Shown here piece by piece: positions 1 through 7,204 of a stretch of 15,968 nt of DNA. The stretch is from contig JACPQO010000194.1 in assembly GCA_016190405.1 (NCBI GenBank), positions 1-15,968 on the forward strand, given 5' to 3'. Position numbers and translations under genes: made by a program. Source of the DNA: Chloroflexota bacterium (GTDB lineage Bacteria; Chloroflexota; Dehalococcoidia; SM23-28-2; RBG-16-64-32). The notes beneath the pieces were generated by a model. The model was not told the origin of the DNA, did no database searches, and saw nothing but the letters and a program-made list of their open reading frames with translations. Numbering within the stretch: the first letter of the stretch is position 1; the number at the start of each line of letters is the position of its first letter.

Positions 1-842
1 ATCCTGGACTGGGCGAACGCCAGCCCCTCGAACGTCATCAGGAACCCCGCGATCAACCCCACCCATTCGTTCCGGAACAGCCGTCTGCCCAGCAGATAGA
101 TGAAGATGATCGATCCCACGCCGGCCAGGGCGCCCGGGAACCGCCACCCGAACGAGTTCTCGCCGAAGATGCCCATCCCCCCGGCCATAATCACCTTGGA
201 GAGAGGCGGGTGGGTGTTCTCGTGGCCGAAGAACTCCCAGGCGGCGGCGTTCCCGTGCAGGATCTCCTGGGCAGTCGTCGGGAAGTAGACCTCGTCGAAC
301 ATCTTGTCGGCAGGCACGTCCAGCCGCCAGAAGCGGGTGAACAGCGCCGCTGCCACCAGAGCGATCAGGAGGACCTGGGCCACCGTGATAGGAGCGATAC
401 GCGGGGCGACCGCCGCTTGGGCCGGGCCCAGGACGGCGCCGCCCACGCCGCCAGCCCCTTCCAGCGGCGCCGCCGCTTCAGGCGCCCAGCCCATGTCCGC
501 CATCTCCGCGGTCGCCTCAGCGGTCTCGCCAACGATAGGCGCCGCCTCCGGTATGGCTTCAGCGCCCTCGTCGCGGGTCGGGGCGGCCAACTCCTCGTCC
601 GGCGCGGGAACCGCGGCTTCCTGGTCCGCCTGCGGGCCGCGGCGCCGCTGGTCGTACTCGGCGCGTTGGGCGGGGTCCCGCAGGACCGCGTACGCCTCCT
701 TCAGCTCCTGGACGCGCTCCGCGGCTTCCGGGGAGCCGTCCGCGTCGCGCCGGTACTTGCGGAGCAGCCCGCGGTAGGCGCTCTCGATCACCTCGGGCTC
801 CGCCAGGGGGTCGACCTGAAGGATGCGGTAGTAGTCCTTCAT
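1..842 (-). CDS. J-domain-like / protein O-mannosyltransferase (PMT, GT39) fusion, 3' end cut by window edge
   Basis: The reading frame opens at ATG 842-840 and stays open for 280 codons to the left edge, so only the N-terminal part is visible. Residues 1-68 resemble a J-domain: it opens MKDYYRILQV, has helix II/III-like segments and ends DPAQRAEYDQRRR. The HPD tripeptide is replaced by RRD (residues 31-33, after KY). Residues 70-148 form an Ala/Glu/Pro-rich linker. A first membrane helix spans about 152-170. PMT hallmarks follow: FDEVYF (182-187) with the acidic pair expected in the first external loop, HPPLSK (211-216), RFPGALAG (234-241) and EGLAFAQSR (272-280), matching the family's DG-SF--SR motif. 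Known for the family: PMTs transfer mannose from polyprenyl-phosphate-mannose to Ser/Thr of exported proteins at the outer membrane face. The linker and the J-like part should be cytoplasmic. No clear ribosome-binding site precedes the ATG, but the J-like homology begins right there. The gene follows a 120-bp gap after another GT-C gene on the same strand. Confidence 0.85.
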   Translation of the reverse strand, partial: MKDYYRILQVDPLAEPEVIESAYRGLLRKYRRDADGSPEAAERVQELKEAYAVLRDPAQRAEYDQRRRGPQADQEAAVPAPDEELAAPTRDEGAEAIPEAAPIVGETAEATAEMADMGWAPEAAAPLEGAGGVGGAVLGPAQAAVAPRIAPITVAQVLLIALVAAALFTRFWRLDVPADKMFDEVYFPTTAQEILHGNAAAWEFFGHENTHPPLSKVIMAGGMGIFGENSFGWRFPGALAGVGSIIFIYLLGRRLFRNEWVGLIAGFLMTFEGLAFAQSR

Positions 843-962
843 TTCAGGCGATGCGAGAGGACGCAGACCGCCCCGACGGCTCGGATGAGCAGCGGGACAT
901 GCGCAGGGACAATGGTGATCTGAGACCGAGGACTACGGTCCGCGGCGCCCGGTCCAGGCTCG

Positions 963-2324
963 TCATGTCGGTTCGGGCTCCTCCGCTTCGCCCGAGGGGA
1001 GGAAGGCGGAGGCCAGCACGAGCACGGGGACGGCGAGGAAGGTGATGAGCGAGAACCAGAATATGGTGTCCTGCTTGCCGCTCCAATCAAAGATGAAGTC
1101 CACCCTCAGGGAGTTCGGGTTGTAGTAGGAGTACACGTAGTACAGGTTCAAGAAATGGATGATGCTGAGCACGGCGAAGCTGGCCCACAGGAACCGGCTC
1201 CTGGTAAGCGCGGCGGCGGCCAGGAACAGGAGCAGGAAGGGGAACAGGTACCGCTCGTGCATGCGGGTCAGGAAGACGAAGAAGGCCAGCACCGAGAGCG
1301 AAGTAGCCAGGGCCAGCATGCCGGGACCCCTCGCCTTGCGAAACACGAAGATGATCGCCAGGATCGATATCGCGAACAGCGCCAGGCCCCAGGTGCGGTA
1401 ATCGAGGCCCAGGTACGTTAGATCGTCCCTGGGGAACTGCGGGAACTGCGCCCTCTCGGCCCACAGCATCCCCCAGAAGTTGTAGGCCCAGAAGGTGCTG
1501 TAGGGGTACACCTCGGTGGCCGACTTCAGTTGATCGAAGACGCCCCAGGGATTGTCCGGGAAGAACGGCAGCAGGATAGCGAGAGTGGTGGCGAAGCCCG
1601 CCAGAACGACCCGCCACAGCCGCTCGGCGAGGCGCTTAGCAAGCTCGACGGCGCGCTGGACGGGGTCACTCATCGAGGGCGTATCCGCCCGCGCCTGGAG
1701 GTACTGCTCGCGCAGGACCCAGAAGGCCAGGAAGGGCAGCGCCGCCACCGCCTGCGGCTTGGTCAGGAACCCGATCACGTAGACCATTGTGCCCAGAACT
1801 ATGCGGCCCCTGGCGTAGTAATACACGGTGAGCAGCAGGAAGAAGGCCAGGAGGCTATCGACCTGCGCCCACACGGGCCCCACGATGAGCAGCGCGGGGT
1901 GAAAGGCGTACAGCGCCGCCGCGCCCACGCGCACGGTAACCTTCTGCCCCTCCAGCAGCTTATACAGTAGATAGACCGAAGCGAGGTCGGCGGCGATAGC
2001 CGGCAGCTTCAGAAGGTAGTTGAACTGGTCGCCGTTGAAGGTGAACAGCTTGTCCAGCAGTCCGAGCAGCCAGAGGACGTAGAGGTAACCGGGTGTCCAA
2101 TCGACGAAAGAGCCTTTATTATAGAAATTCCAGGGCCAGTGGGCGGCCAGGTCCTTGCCCCAGGCCTGGAACGTCGCTACGTCGTTGACAAAACCCGGGT
2201 AGGTAGCCAGAAACAGACGGACGACGAGGCCGACCGACAGGATGAGTATGATCGAGCTGACCTTGAAGGAGAAGTCGACCTGGGCAGGCTCCCTGGCCGG
2301 CAGGCTGGCCGTTCCCGTCTTCAT
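963..2324 (-). CDS. Gpi18-like GT-C mannosyltransferase (COG5542-type)
   Basis: A 453-residue polytopic membrane protein with about ten hydrophobic segments. Family-type motifs in order: VND (residues 46-48, likely acidic catalytic residue in the first external loop), DWTPGYL (75-81), WAQVDSL (152-158), KPQA (189-192), YNFWGML (281-287) and MHERYLFPF (355-363). The combination of D-PPGYL-, W-QVDSL-, KPQA- and HERYLFP-type motifs is what I associate with bacterial mannosyltransferases related to Gpi18. These use a polyprenyl-phosphate sugar on the extracytoplasmic side. The acceptor cannot be told. ATG 2324 is the only credible start before the first membrane helix (residues 22-40); it has a weak AAGAAGG about 11 bases upstream. 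Its first 83 bases overlap the start of the divergent gene at 2242. The tail is acidic (EAEEPEPT). It is probably cotranscribed with the PMT-like gene downstream. Confidence 0.82.
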   Translation of the reverse strand: MKTGTASLPAREPAQVDFSFKVSSIILILSVGLVVRLFLATYPGFVNDVATFQAWGKDLAAHWPWNFYNKGSFVDWTPGYLYVLWLLGLLDKLFTFNGDQFNYLLKLPAIAADLASVYLLYKLLEGQKVTVRVGAAALYAFHPALLIVGPVWAQVDSLLAFFLLLTVYYYARGRIVLGTMVYVIGFLTKPQAVAALPFLAFWVLREQYLQARADTPSMSDPVQRAVELAKRLAERLWRVVLAGFATTLAILLPFFPDNPWGVFDQLKSATEVYPYSTFWAYNFWGMLWAERAQFPQFPRDDLTYLGLDYRTWGLALFAISILAIIFVFRKARGPGMLALATSLSVLAFFVFLTRMHERYLFPFLLLFLAAAALTRSRFLWASFAVLSIIHFLNLYYVYSYYNPNSLRVDFIFDWSGKQDTIFWFSLITFLAVPVLVLASAFLPSGEAEEPEPT

Positions 2325-3570
2325 CTTCGTCGTCGCCTTCTTAGGCTACTATCTCTCCGCCAGGACAGGGCAATACTTGCCATGGCCCGATCTGTTCGCC
2401 CGCGAGCCCGCCGACTGGTACAAGCACTACGTCTACCTGTCCGACGCCATCCTTCACGGCACGCTGGACGTGGGCTCCGTGGGCATCCCCGACTTCTACC
2501 AGGACATCGTGGTCGTCGGTGGGAATAAGTACCTGCCTTTCGCGCCCGCCCCCGCCGTCCTCCTCCTCCCCTTTGTGGCCATTTGGGGCACGCATCTTTC
2601 CGAAGTTTACTTCAGCATGGTGCTGGGGGCAATCAACGTGGTCCTGTTCTGGTACCTGTTGGGCGTCCTGAACATCAGCCGCACCACCAAGCTGCTGGTG
2701 GTGCCCTTCTTCGCCTTCGGCACCGCCCATTTCTACGCCGCCACCACCGGCACCGTCTGGTTCTTCGGCCACGTGTCGGCCATCTTCTTCGTGCTCCTGG
2801 CCCTTATCGCCTTGTTCCGCCAGGCCTCTCCCATCGTGACTGGCGTTCTCCTGGGGTTCGCCTTCATGAGCCGGGAGCCGACTGTTCTATCGGCGCCCGT
2901 CTTCCTGTACATCATCTTCCGACAGCGGCACGATAAGCTCAGCAAAGAAGCGCTCCTAGATGGAGAGACGCTCTACCGGCTGGGAAGTTTCTGTGCCGCC
3001 CTCGTCCCCTTCGCGCTGTTCTGGTTCTGGTACAACCTGGCCCGTTTCGACGGGCTGTTGGAGACGGGGTACGACACCGTCCGCAACAGCTACGCCAACG
3101 GCGGCATCCAGTATGCCTTCTACCTGAAGGACAACCCCAACGCGCCCCGCTATGAACTGTTCGACGTGCGCAGCATCCCGTTGCACCTGTACACCATGTT
3201 CCTCATGCCGCCCCAATACTACGCCGACTGGTCCGTCCTGAGGCCCTCGCCCTATGGGATGAGCATGTTGCTGACCTCGCCGGCCTTCGTCTACGCCGCC
3301 GCCGTGACCCGCAAGCACTTCCTGAAGCCCGCCCTGTGGGTGGCCATCGGCTTCGTATCCGTGCCGCTGCTGCTGCATTACAGCCAGGGGTGGGTGCAGT
3401 TCGGCTACCGATTCGCTCTGGACTTCGCGCCGTTTCTGCTGATCCTGACCGCCTTCGGCTTCGATGACCACCAATCGCCGGGCGCCAGACGGTTGCAGCT
3501 AGTCCTGGTGGCCGTCGCCATTGTGGCTGGCTTCTGGGGCCGCTACTGGGCCAACCAGTTCGGCTGGTAG
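2242..3570 (+). CDS. Polytopic membrane protein, putative GT-C glycosyltransferase (paralogue of 3581-5059)
   Basis: A 442-residue polytopic membrane protein. The first helix is at about residues 22-40. An extracytoplasmic loop with DAILHGTLDV (68-77) and NKYLPFAPAPAVLLLP (95-110) follows. Further motifs are REPTVLSAP (211-219), WYNLARFD (263-270) and GWVQFGYRFALDFAPFLL (383-400). All of these recur in the oppositely oriented gene at 3581-5059, so the two are paralogues. I do not recognise a characterised member; the architecture of many helices with a conserved acidic first loop suggests a GT-C glycosyltransferase, but donor and acceptor are unknown. Start choice: ATG 2242 and ATG 2248 are both possible. 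AGG at 2239-2241 lies six bases before the second, which makes 2248 attractive. Either start overlaps the 5' end of the divergent 963-2324 gene. The stop lies 10 bp from the stop of the convergent paralogue. Confidence 0.8.
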   Translation: MSMIELTLKEKSTWAGSLAGRLAVPVFIFVVAFLGYYLSARTGQYLPWPDLFAREPADWYKHYVYLSDAILHGTLDVGSVGIPDFYQDIVVVGGNKYLPFAPAPAVLLLPFVAIWGTHLSEVYFSMVLGAINVVLFWYLLGVLNISRTTKLLVVPFFAFGTAHFYAATTGTVWFFGHVSAIFFVLLALIALFRQASPIVTGVLLGFAFMSREPTVLSAPVFLYIIFRQRHDKLSKEALLDGETLYRLGSFCAALVPFALFWFWYNLARFDGLLETGYDTVRNSYANGGIQYAFYLKDNPNAPRYELFDVRSIPLHLYTMFLMPPQYYADWSVLRPSPYGMSMLLTSPAFVYAAAVTRKHFLKPALWVAIGFVSVPLLLHYSQGWVQFGYRFALDFAPFLLILTAFGFDDHQSPGARRLQLVLVAVAIVAGFWGRYWANQFGW

Positions 3571-3580
3571 CCCCGCCGCC

Positions 3581-5059
3581 TCACCAAGTCACCCAGCGGT
3601 AGCCGAACTTCTGGACCGGGTCGAACTCGTGGATCCAAACCACGCCGGCCGCGCTGATGACCACGCTGGCCCCGATGAGCGCCACGTGGTGCCACTTGAG
3701 CTTGTCGCCCATCCCGACCATCGTGAGCAGCAACAGGAAGGGGTAATAGTCCAGGGCGAAGCGGTAGCCGAACTGGGGCCAGCCGGTCAGGGCCACCGTG
3801 AAGTGGGTGAAGGCCATGGGGAGGATGGCGGCCCAGCAGGCCAGCACCAGCCGGTTATTCAGGTTGGTGGCGATCCCAAACAGGATCAGGGCCGCGAAGG
3901 GCCAGGCGATCAGGTTCTTCGCTGGGGCATCCATCACGTCGATCCCCCGCGCCGACAGGAAGGCGACCGCGATGGCCGCCACGATGGCGGCTAGCCAGGC
4001 CGCCCTGACCAGCGACCCGCGGATGCCCGCGAACAATGCATACAGAAAGGCCGGCGTCGTGACCCATATGGCCATCCCCGCCCAGGAGGGGAGGACGTAC
4101 GGCGGGCTCGATTGGAACACCGGCATCATCTCCAAGGCTGTGGGGATATGGCGCGGGATATAGGTGGCGTCGAACAGCCCCTTGACCAGCACGCCCGCCG
4201 GCACGCCTTCCTTGTGGTACTCCATCCAGTAGTGGTAAGAGGCCGGCAGCGGCGTGTCGAACCGCAGATAGTTATAGACGAAGCTGATGCCCAGGAAGAC
4301 CGCCAGCCCTGCCCCCAGCGCGAACAGGGGCCGCCAGTTGAGCCGCTGTAGCAGAGGCCGGCCGGTGTCCCAGCGAAGCCACTGGTCGGAGAACATGATC
4401 ACGAAGAAGGGGAGAGCCAGGACGGTGGGCAACCGCGCGAAGTAGGCGGCGCCCAGGAACAGCCCGGCCAGGAAGGGCCGCTTGCTCACCAGCGTCTCGT
4501 GGATAGCCAGGAACATGAACAGCACGGCCGTGGCGCTGCTGAAGTACCATATGCCGCCATCGTTGGCGTTCCACCAGTAGGTGGTGCCGAAGGCGAACAG
4601 GACCGTCAGGGCCACCTGCAGCGCGATCTTTTCGGTCAGGCCGCGCATCAGGCGGTAGACCACGGCGGCGTTGAGGGCGCCGATGACGGTGGAGACCAGC
4701 GTCTGGTTCAGGGCCGTGCCGTACAGCACCACCCCGGGCAGCACCACCAGGGCCGTCATGGCCGGCTCGACCACGTAGTACTTCCCCTGGTAGACGGCCC
4801 AGTCGATGTGGAATAGCTCTTTACCGTTGACGATATCCAGCCGGCCGTGCAGCAGCGCATCGGCCAGCAGCACGGGGCCATTGAACGCCGTCTCCAGCCC
4901 ATCGGTGAGCCGATAGACGACGAACGTCACCAAGAATACCGCCACGAAGCCGAGGATGGCGGCCTGGCGGCCCTTGAGCAGCGGCTTTGCCGCCGTCTTC
5001 ACGGTTGTGGAAAGCTCCAGGTCAATCTCCACCGCACTATCGCCGCGGCTGAGCCGCAA
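3581..5059 (-). CDS. Polytopic membrane protein, putative GT-C glycosyltransferase (paralogue of 2242-3570)
   Basis: A 492-residue polytopic membrane protein. It shares with the convergent neighbour the motifs DALLHGRLDI (67-76), GKYYVVEPAMTALVVLP (92-108), ARLPTVLALP (208-217), YNYLRFDTP (262-270) and GWPQFGYRFALDYYPFLL (426-443). It is longer mainly through an extra hydrophobic stretch at about 350-425. As with its paralogue, I infer a GT-C enzyme acting on the outer face with a lipid-linked sugar; no specific substrate can be read. The start is uncertain. The longest frame begins at TTG 5059 without a recognisable Shine-Dalgarno. GTG 5032 (residue 10) is an in-frame alternative, and both precede the first helix (about 33-50). 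A good -10 hexamer lies at 5087-5092. It lies 75 bp downstream of the 655-residue membrane protein gene on the same strand. Confidence 0.8.
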   Translation of the reverse strand: MRLSRGDSAVEIDLELSTTVKTAAKPLLKGRQAAILGFVAVFLVTFVVYRLTDGLETAFNGPVLLADALLHGRLDIVNGKELFHIDWAVYQGKYYVVEPAMTALVVLPGVVLYGTALNQTLVSTVIGALNAAVVYRLMRGLTEKIALQVALTVLFAFGTTYWWNANDGGIWYFSSATAVLFMFLAIHETLVSKRPFLAGLFLGAAYFARLPTVLALPFFVIMFSDQWLRWDTGRPLLQRLNWRPLFALGAGLAVFLGISFVYNYLRFDTPLPASYHYWMEYHKEGVPAGVLVKGLFDATYIPRHIPTALEMMPVFQSSPPYVLPSWAGMAIWVTTPAFLYALFAGIRGSLVRAAWLAAIVAAIAVAFLSARGIDVMDAPAKNLIAWPFAALILFGIATNLNNRLVLACWAAILPMAFTHFTVALTGWPQFGYRFALDYYPFLLLLTMVGMGDKLKWHHVALIGASVVISAAGVVWIHEFDPVQKFGYRWVTW

Positions 5060-5134
5060 CGGTCAGGCATTGTCGTTTGAGTTTCCAGTATAGGTGGCCC
5101 GCAATGCTGACGCCAGGCGCATGCTGACCGTTGC
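5056..5134 (-). promoter_or_regulatory. Intergenic promoter and candidate operator repeats before 3581-5059
   Basis: The short gap between the stop of the 655-residue gene and the start of the next holds a -10-like TATACT on the minus strand (5087-5092), with no convincing -35. On the plus strand there are two direct copies of ATGCTGAC (5104-5111 and 5121-5128) and a related inverted copy (GTCAGGCAT, 5062-5070). The outer copies form an 11-bp perfect inverted repeat, GCAACGGTCAG at 5056-5066 and CTGACCGTTGC at 5124-5134. One arm abuts the upstream stop codon and the other covers the TTG start codon. This could be an operator array or, in a read-through RNA, a stem that hides the start. The role is inferred. 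Confidence 0.4.
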
Positions 5135-7102
5135 CTACTGTATGTCCGCGTTCCGGTATACGGTGAAGCTGGCGTCCGTGTAAACAGCGACCGACCCCAC
5201 CACCTCGCGGAGGTACCGGTCCAGCCGTTGCAGGGTCGCGGCGTCGTTCTGGGTCAGCAGCCCGTGCGGGGTCAGCCGGTGCAGCACCACATACCGTATC
5301 CGGTAGCGCCGGAACACCTCCTGCACCTTCGCTGGATCCAGGTCCTCTGCGGCCGGCAGGTCCTCGCAGATGACCGGGCAGGCCAGATACCTGAGGCCGG
5401 GCTCCCGACCCACCCACTCCAGGTCGCTTTCCTTGGCCCGCGACACGAAGCCCCCGAAGGTGGCCTTCTCATGGACCGTCTGGTAGTAGCTCGCGAAGGG
5501 GCCTCCGAAGAAGTCCCCGTTTATACCCCATCCGGTCATCCGGCCCCAGGGCGCATGGAGGACGCTGAAGTCCCCCGGTTCGTCCCCGATCTGCTGGAGG
5601 ATAGCCGGCCGCGGCAGCTCGGTCAGGTGCACGGGAGGGTTCCAGAACTCCAGCGCGACCAATGCCAGGATCAGCAGACCCGCCAGCGACGCCACTGCCT
5701 TGCGGTGCTTCCCCAGCCAGGAGGTCAGGAGCTCCGTTCCCGCCCCCGCCAGGACGGCGAGGCCCATCATCCCGAACACCAGCATGCGCGTGGGTACCCT
5801 TCTTTCGCCGATGACGGGGATCTGGTCGTAGAGCTGATACGGCAAAGGCACCGAGACGGACACACCGAGGACGGAGAACGACTTGGTGCCATCGACGTAC
5901 AACCACGGACCCAGGGTCAGGATGGTAAAGGCCAGAAAGACCACGCACCAGAAGAGAACGCCGGGGCGCCTCCGTCGTATGGCGACTAACGTCGCCAGGG
6001 CGGCCAGGAGCAAGGGAACGATTCCTAGGTACAGGGTGTTCTCCATCGTCCCGATCTCTTGGTGCGGATGGACGCCGAACCCCCCGATCGCCGGGTCCTC
6101 GCCGGGCCCCCACAGGGGGCTGGGAGTGACGAAGGCCAGCAGGTCCGCCGAGTAGAACTCATCGCCGCCGGGCATGTGATACTCGCCGCTTTGCACCGCG
6201 CGGAGAGTCGGTATCAGCAAGGGGGAACTGACAACGAACCACACGGCCGCGACAACGACAAGGCCCCGCGCCAGCGCCAGCAGGCCATCCCTGTCCCCTC
6301 GGCGCAGGTAGACGGCCCCCCAGTAGGCTGCCAGGAGGCCCAGGAATACGCTGGCGTCCAGGGCGTACTCCAGGTTGTTGTAGGTCAGGACCGCCCACAA
6401 GATACCGGCGGCCACAGCCTCTCTCATGCGGAACTTCTCCTGGAAGCGGACCAGGAACAGAGCGAACAGCGGGATCGGCCACGTGGTGGAGATGTGCCAG
6501 CGGCTGTTGAACTGCATCAACACGTACGGCGCGAAGGCGAACACGTAGGCCGAGACCATCCCGCCCAGGTGACTGCCGTTGACCCGATAGGACAGCGCAT
6601 AGATGGCCAGCCCCGAGAAGACGAAGAACAGCAGGGCCAGCACATTCCAGGAGAGGAAGAGGTTGCCGGTGGCCACCTGCAGGGGGATCGACAAGACGCC
6701 GTTGATCACCGGCAGCGTGTGCAGATAGAGGTCGGTCCCCTCGGGGTAGAACAGGAGGTCCGTGTGGAATAGGTTCGTGCGCAGGTCCACGATGGCGTGC
6801 TTCACCCACCACAGGTTCCAGATGAAGGCGTAGGTGTCGAACGGGAAGATGCTGGAGTCTTGCAAGCTGTCCGTGGCATGCAGGACAAGAGGCCAGGTCT
6901 GGACCACTGCCGCCACGGAAAAGAACAGCCCGACCCCCAGCCAGCGGCCGGGCCGGCTGGCCAGGAACCCCTGGGCCTTGCCCGCCCGCGCCCTCAGGCC
7001 CCGCCAGAGCTCCAGGCCGCGCTCTTTCCACCTGGTGGCCGCTGCAAATGCCGCGCCAGACATTCTTACCCGACTATAGACAGGCACGGTCGGTGACGCC
7101 AC
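5135..7102 (-). CDS. Large polytopic membrane protein with extracytoplasmic C-terminal domain, possible GT-C/YfhO-like
   Basis: A 655-residue protein. Residues 1-50 are basic and cytoplasmic, about 52-490 contain many membrane helices, and 490-655 form a soluble, probably extracytoplasmic domain. The first external loop carries FDTYAFIWNLWWVKHA (88-103) and LFYPEGTDLYLHTLP (117-131), typical of large bacterial membrane proteins loosely annotated as glycosyltransferase or YfhO-like. The C-terminal part contains GWGINGDFFGGP (524-535), a CPVIC pair (C575, C579) that could form a disulfide outside the cell, and RYVVLHR (603-609), a pattern common in soluble tails of such proteins. Function is not established; a role in surface glycan or glycolipid assembly is inferred from family style and neighbours. 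The start is GTG 7102, preceded by AGGG with 5-6 bases spacing. ATG 7063 (residue 14) is the alternative but has a poorer site. Confidence 0.8.
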   Translation of the reverse strand: MASPTVPVYSRVRMSGAAFAAATRWKERGLELWRGLRARAGKAQGFLASRPGRWLGVGLFFSVAAVVQTWPLVLHATDSLQDSSIFPFDTYAFIWNLWWVKHAIVDLRTNLFHTDLLFYPEGTDLYLHTLPVINGVLSIPLQVATGNLFLSWNVLALLFFVFSGLAIYALSYRVNGSHLGGMVSAYVFAFAPYVLMQFNSRWHISTTWPIPLFALFLVRFQEKFRMREAVAAGILWAVLTYNNLEYALDASVFLGLLAAYWGAVYLRRGDRDGLLALARGLVVVAAVWFVVSSPLLIPTLRAVQSGEYHMPGGDEFYSADLLAFVTPSPLWGPGEDPAIGGFGVHPHQEIGTMENTLYLGIVPLLLAALATLVAIRRRRPGVLFWCVVFLAFTILTLGPWLYVDGTKSFSVLGVSVSVPLPYQLYDQIPVIGERRVPTRMLVFGMMGLAVLAGAGTELLTSWLGKHRKAVASLAGLLILALVALEFWNPPVHLTELPRPAILQQIGDEPGDFSVLHAPWGRMTGWGINGDFFGGPFASYYQTVHEKATFGGFVSRAKESDLEWVGREPGLRYLACPVICEDLPAAEDLDPAKVQEVFRRYRIRYVVLHRLTPHGLLTQNDAATLQRLDRYLREVVGSVAVYTDASFTVYRNADIQ

Positions 7103-7129
7103 CGTTTCCCTGCCGCGGCAGCCGGCGCG

Positions 7130-7143
7130 ATGTTCGGGAACAT
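7130..7143. promoter_or_regulatory. Palindromic candidate operator in divergent intergenic region
   Basis: ATGTTCGGGAACAT is a perfect 6-2-6 palindrome in the 102-bp gap between the divergent genes starting at 7102 (minus) and 7205 (plus). It lies 27 bases upstream of the GTG at 7102. Position and symmetry fit a dimeric repressor site. The spacing differs from the classical LexA box (GAAC-N4-GTTC, opposite half-site order), so no regulator is named. Confidence 0.4.
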
Positions 7144-7188
7144 TAGCGTCAAATGGGCAGCCACAGGCTAGCTCTAACGAGGGCGTCC

Positions 7189-7204
7189 TGATATATTTGA
7201 GCGC
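7189..7204 (+). promoter_or_regulatory. Extended -10 promoter placing the start of transcription at the ATG
   Basis: TG at 7189-7190, one base, then TATATT at 7192-7197 gives a near-consensus extended -10 (TGnTATAAT). The A of the ATG at 7205 lies seven bases after the hexamer, the usual distance to a transcription start. No Shine-Dalgarno is visible between hexamer and ATG, so a leaderless mRNA is plausible. No good -35 is seen, as is common with extended -10 promoters. Confidence 0.5.

Noticed and set aside
210..923. Plus-strand open frame of 237 codons
   Set aside because: It is antisense to the PMT fusion gene, which carries clear J-like and PMT motifs. The product is Arg-rich and featureless.
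2185..2213. Promoter for the 2242 gene from a perfect TTGACA at 2185-2190
   Set aside because: The -10 position 17 bases on reads CAGAAA, a poor match, and the stretch codes for the conserved first loop of the opposite gene, so the hexamer may be chance.
7061..7063. ATG 7063 as start of the 655-residue membrane protein
   Set aside because: GTG 7102 has a better Shine-Dalgarno (AGGG, 5-6 bases spacing). ATG 7063 is kept only as an alternative.
7130..7143. LexA (SOS) box
   Set aside because: The half sites are in the order GTTC..GAAC with two bases between, not GAAC-N4-GTTC, and no DNA-repair gene is adjacent.
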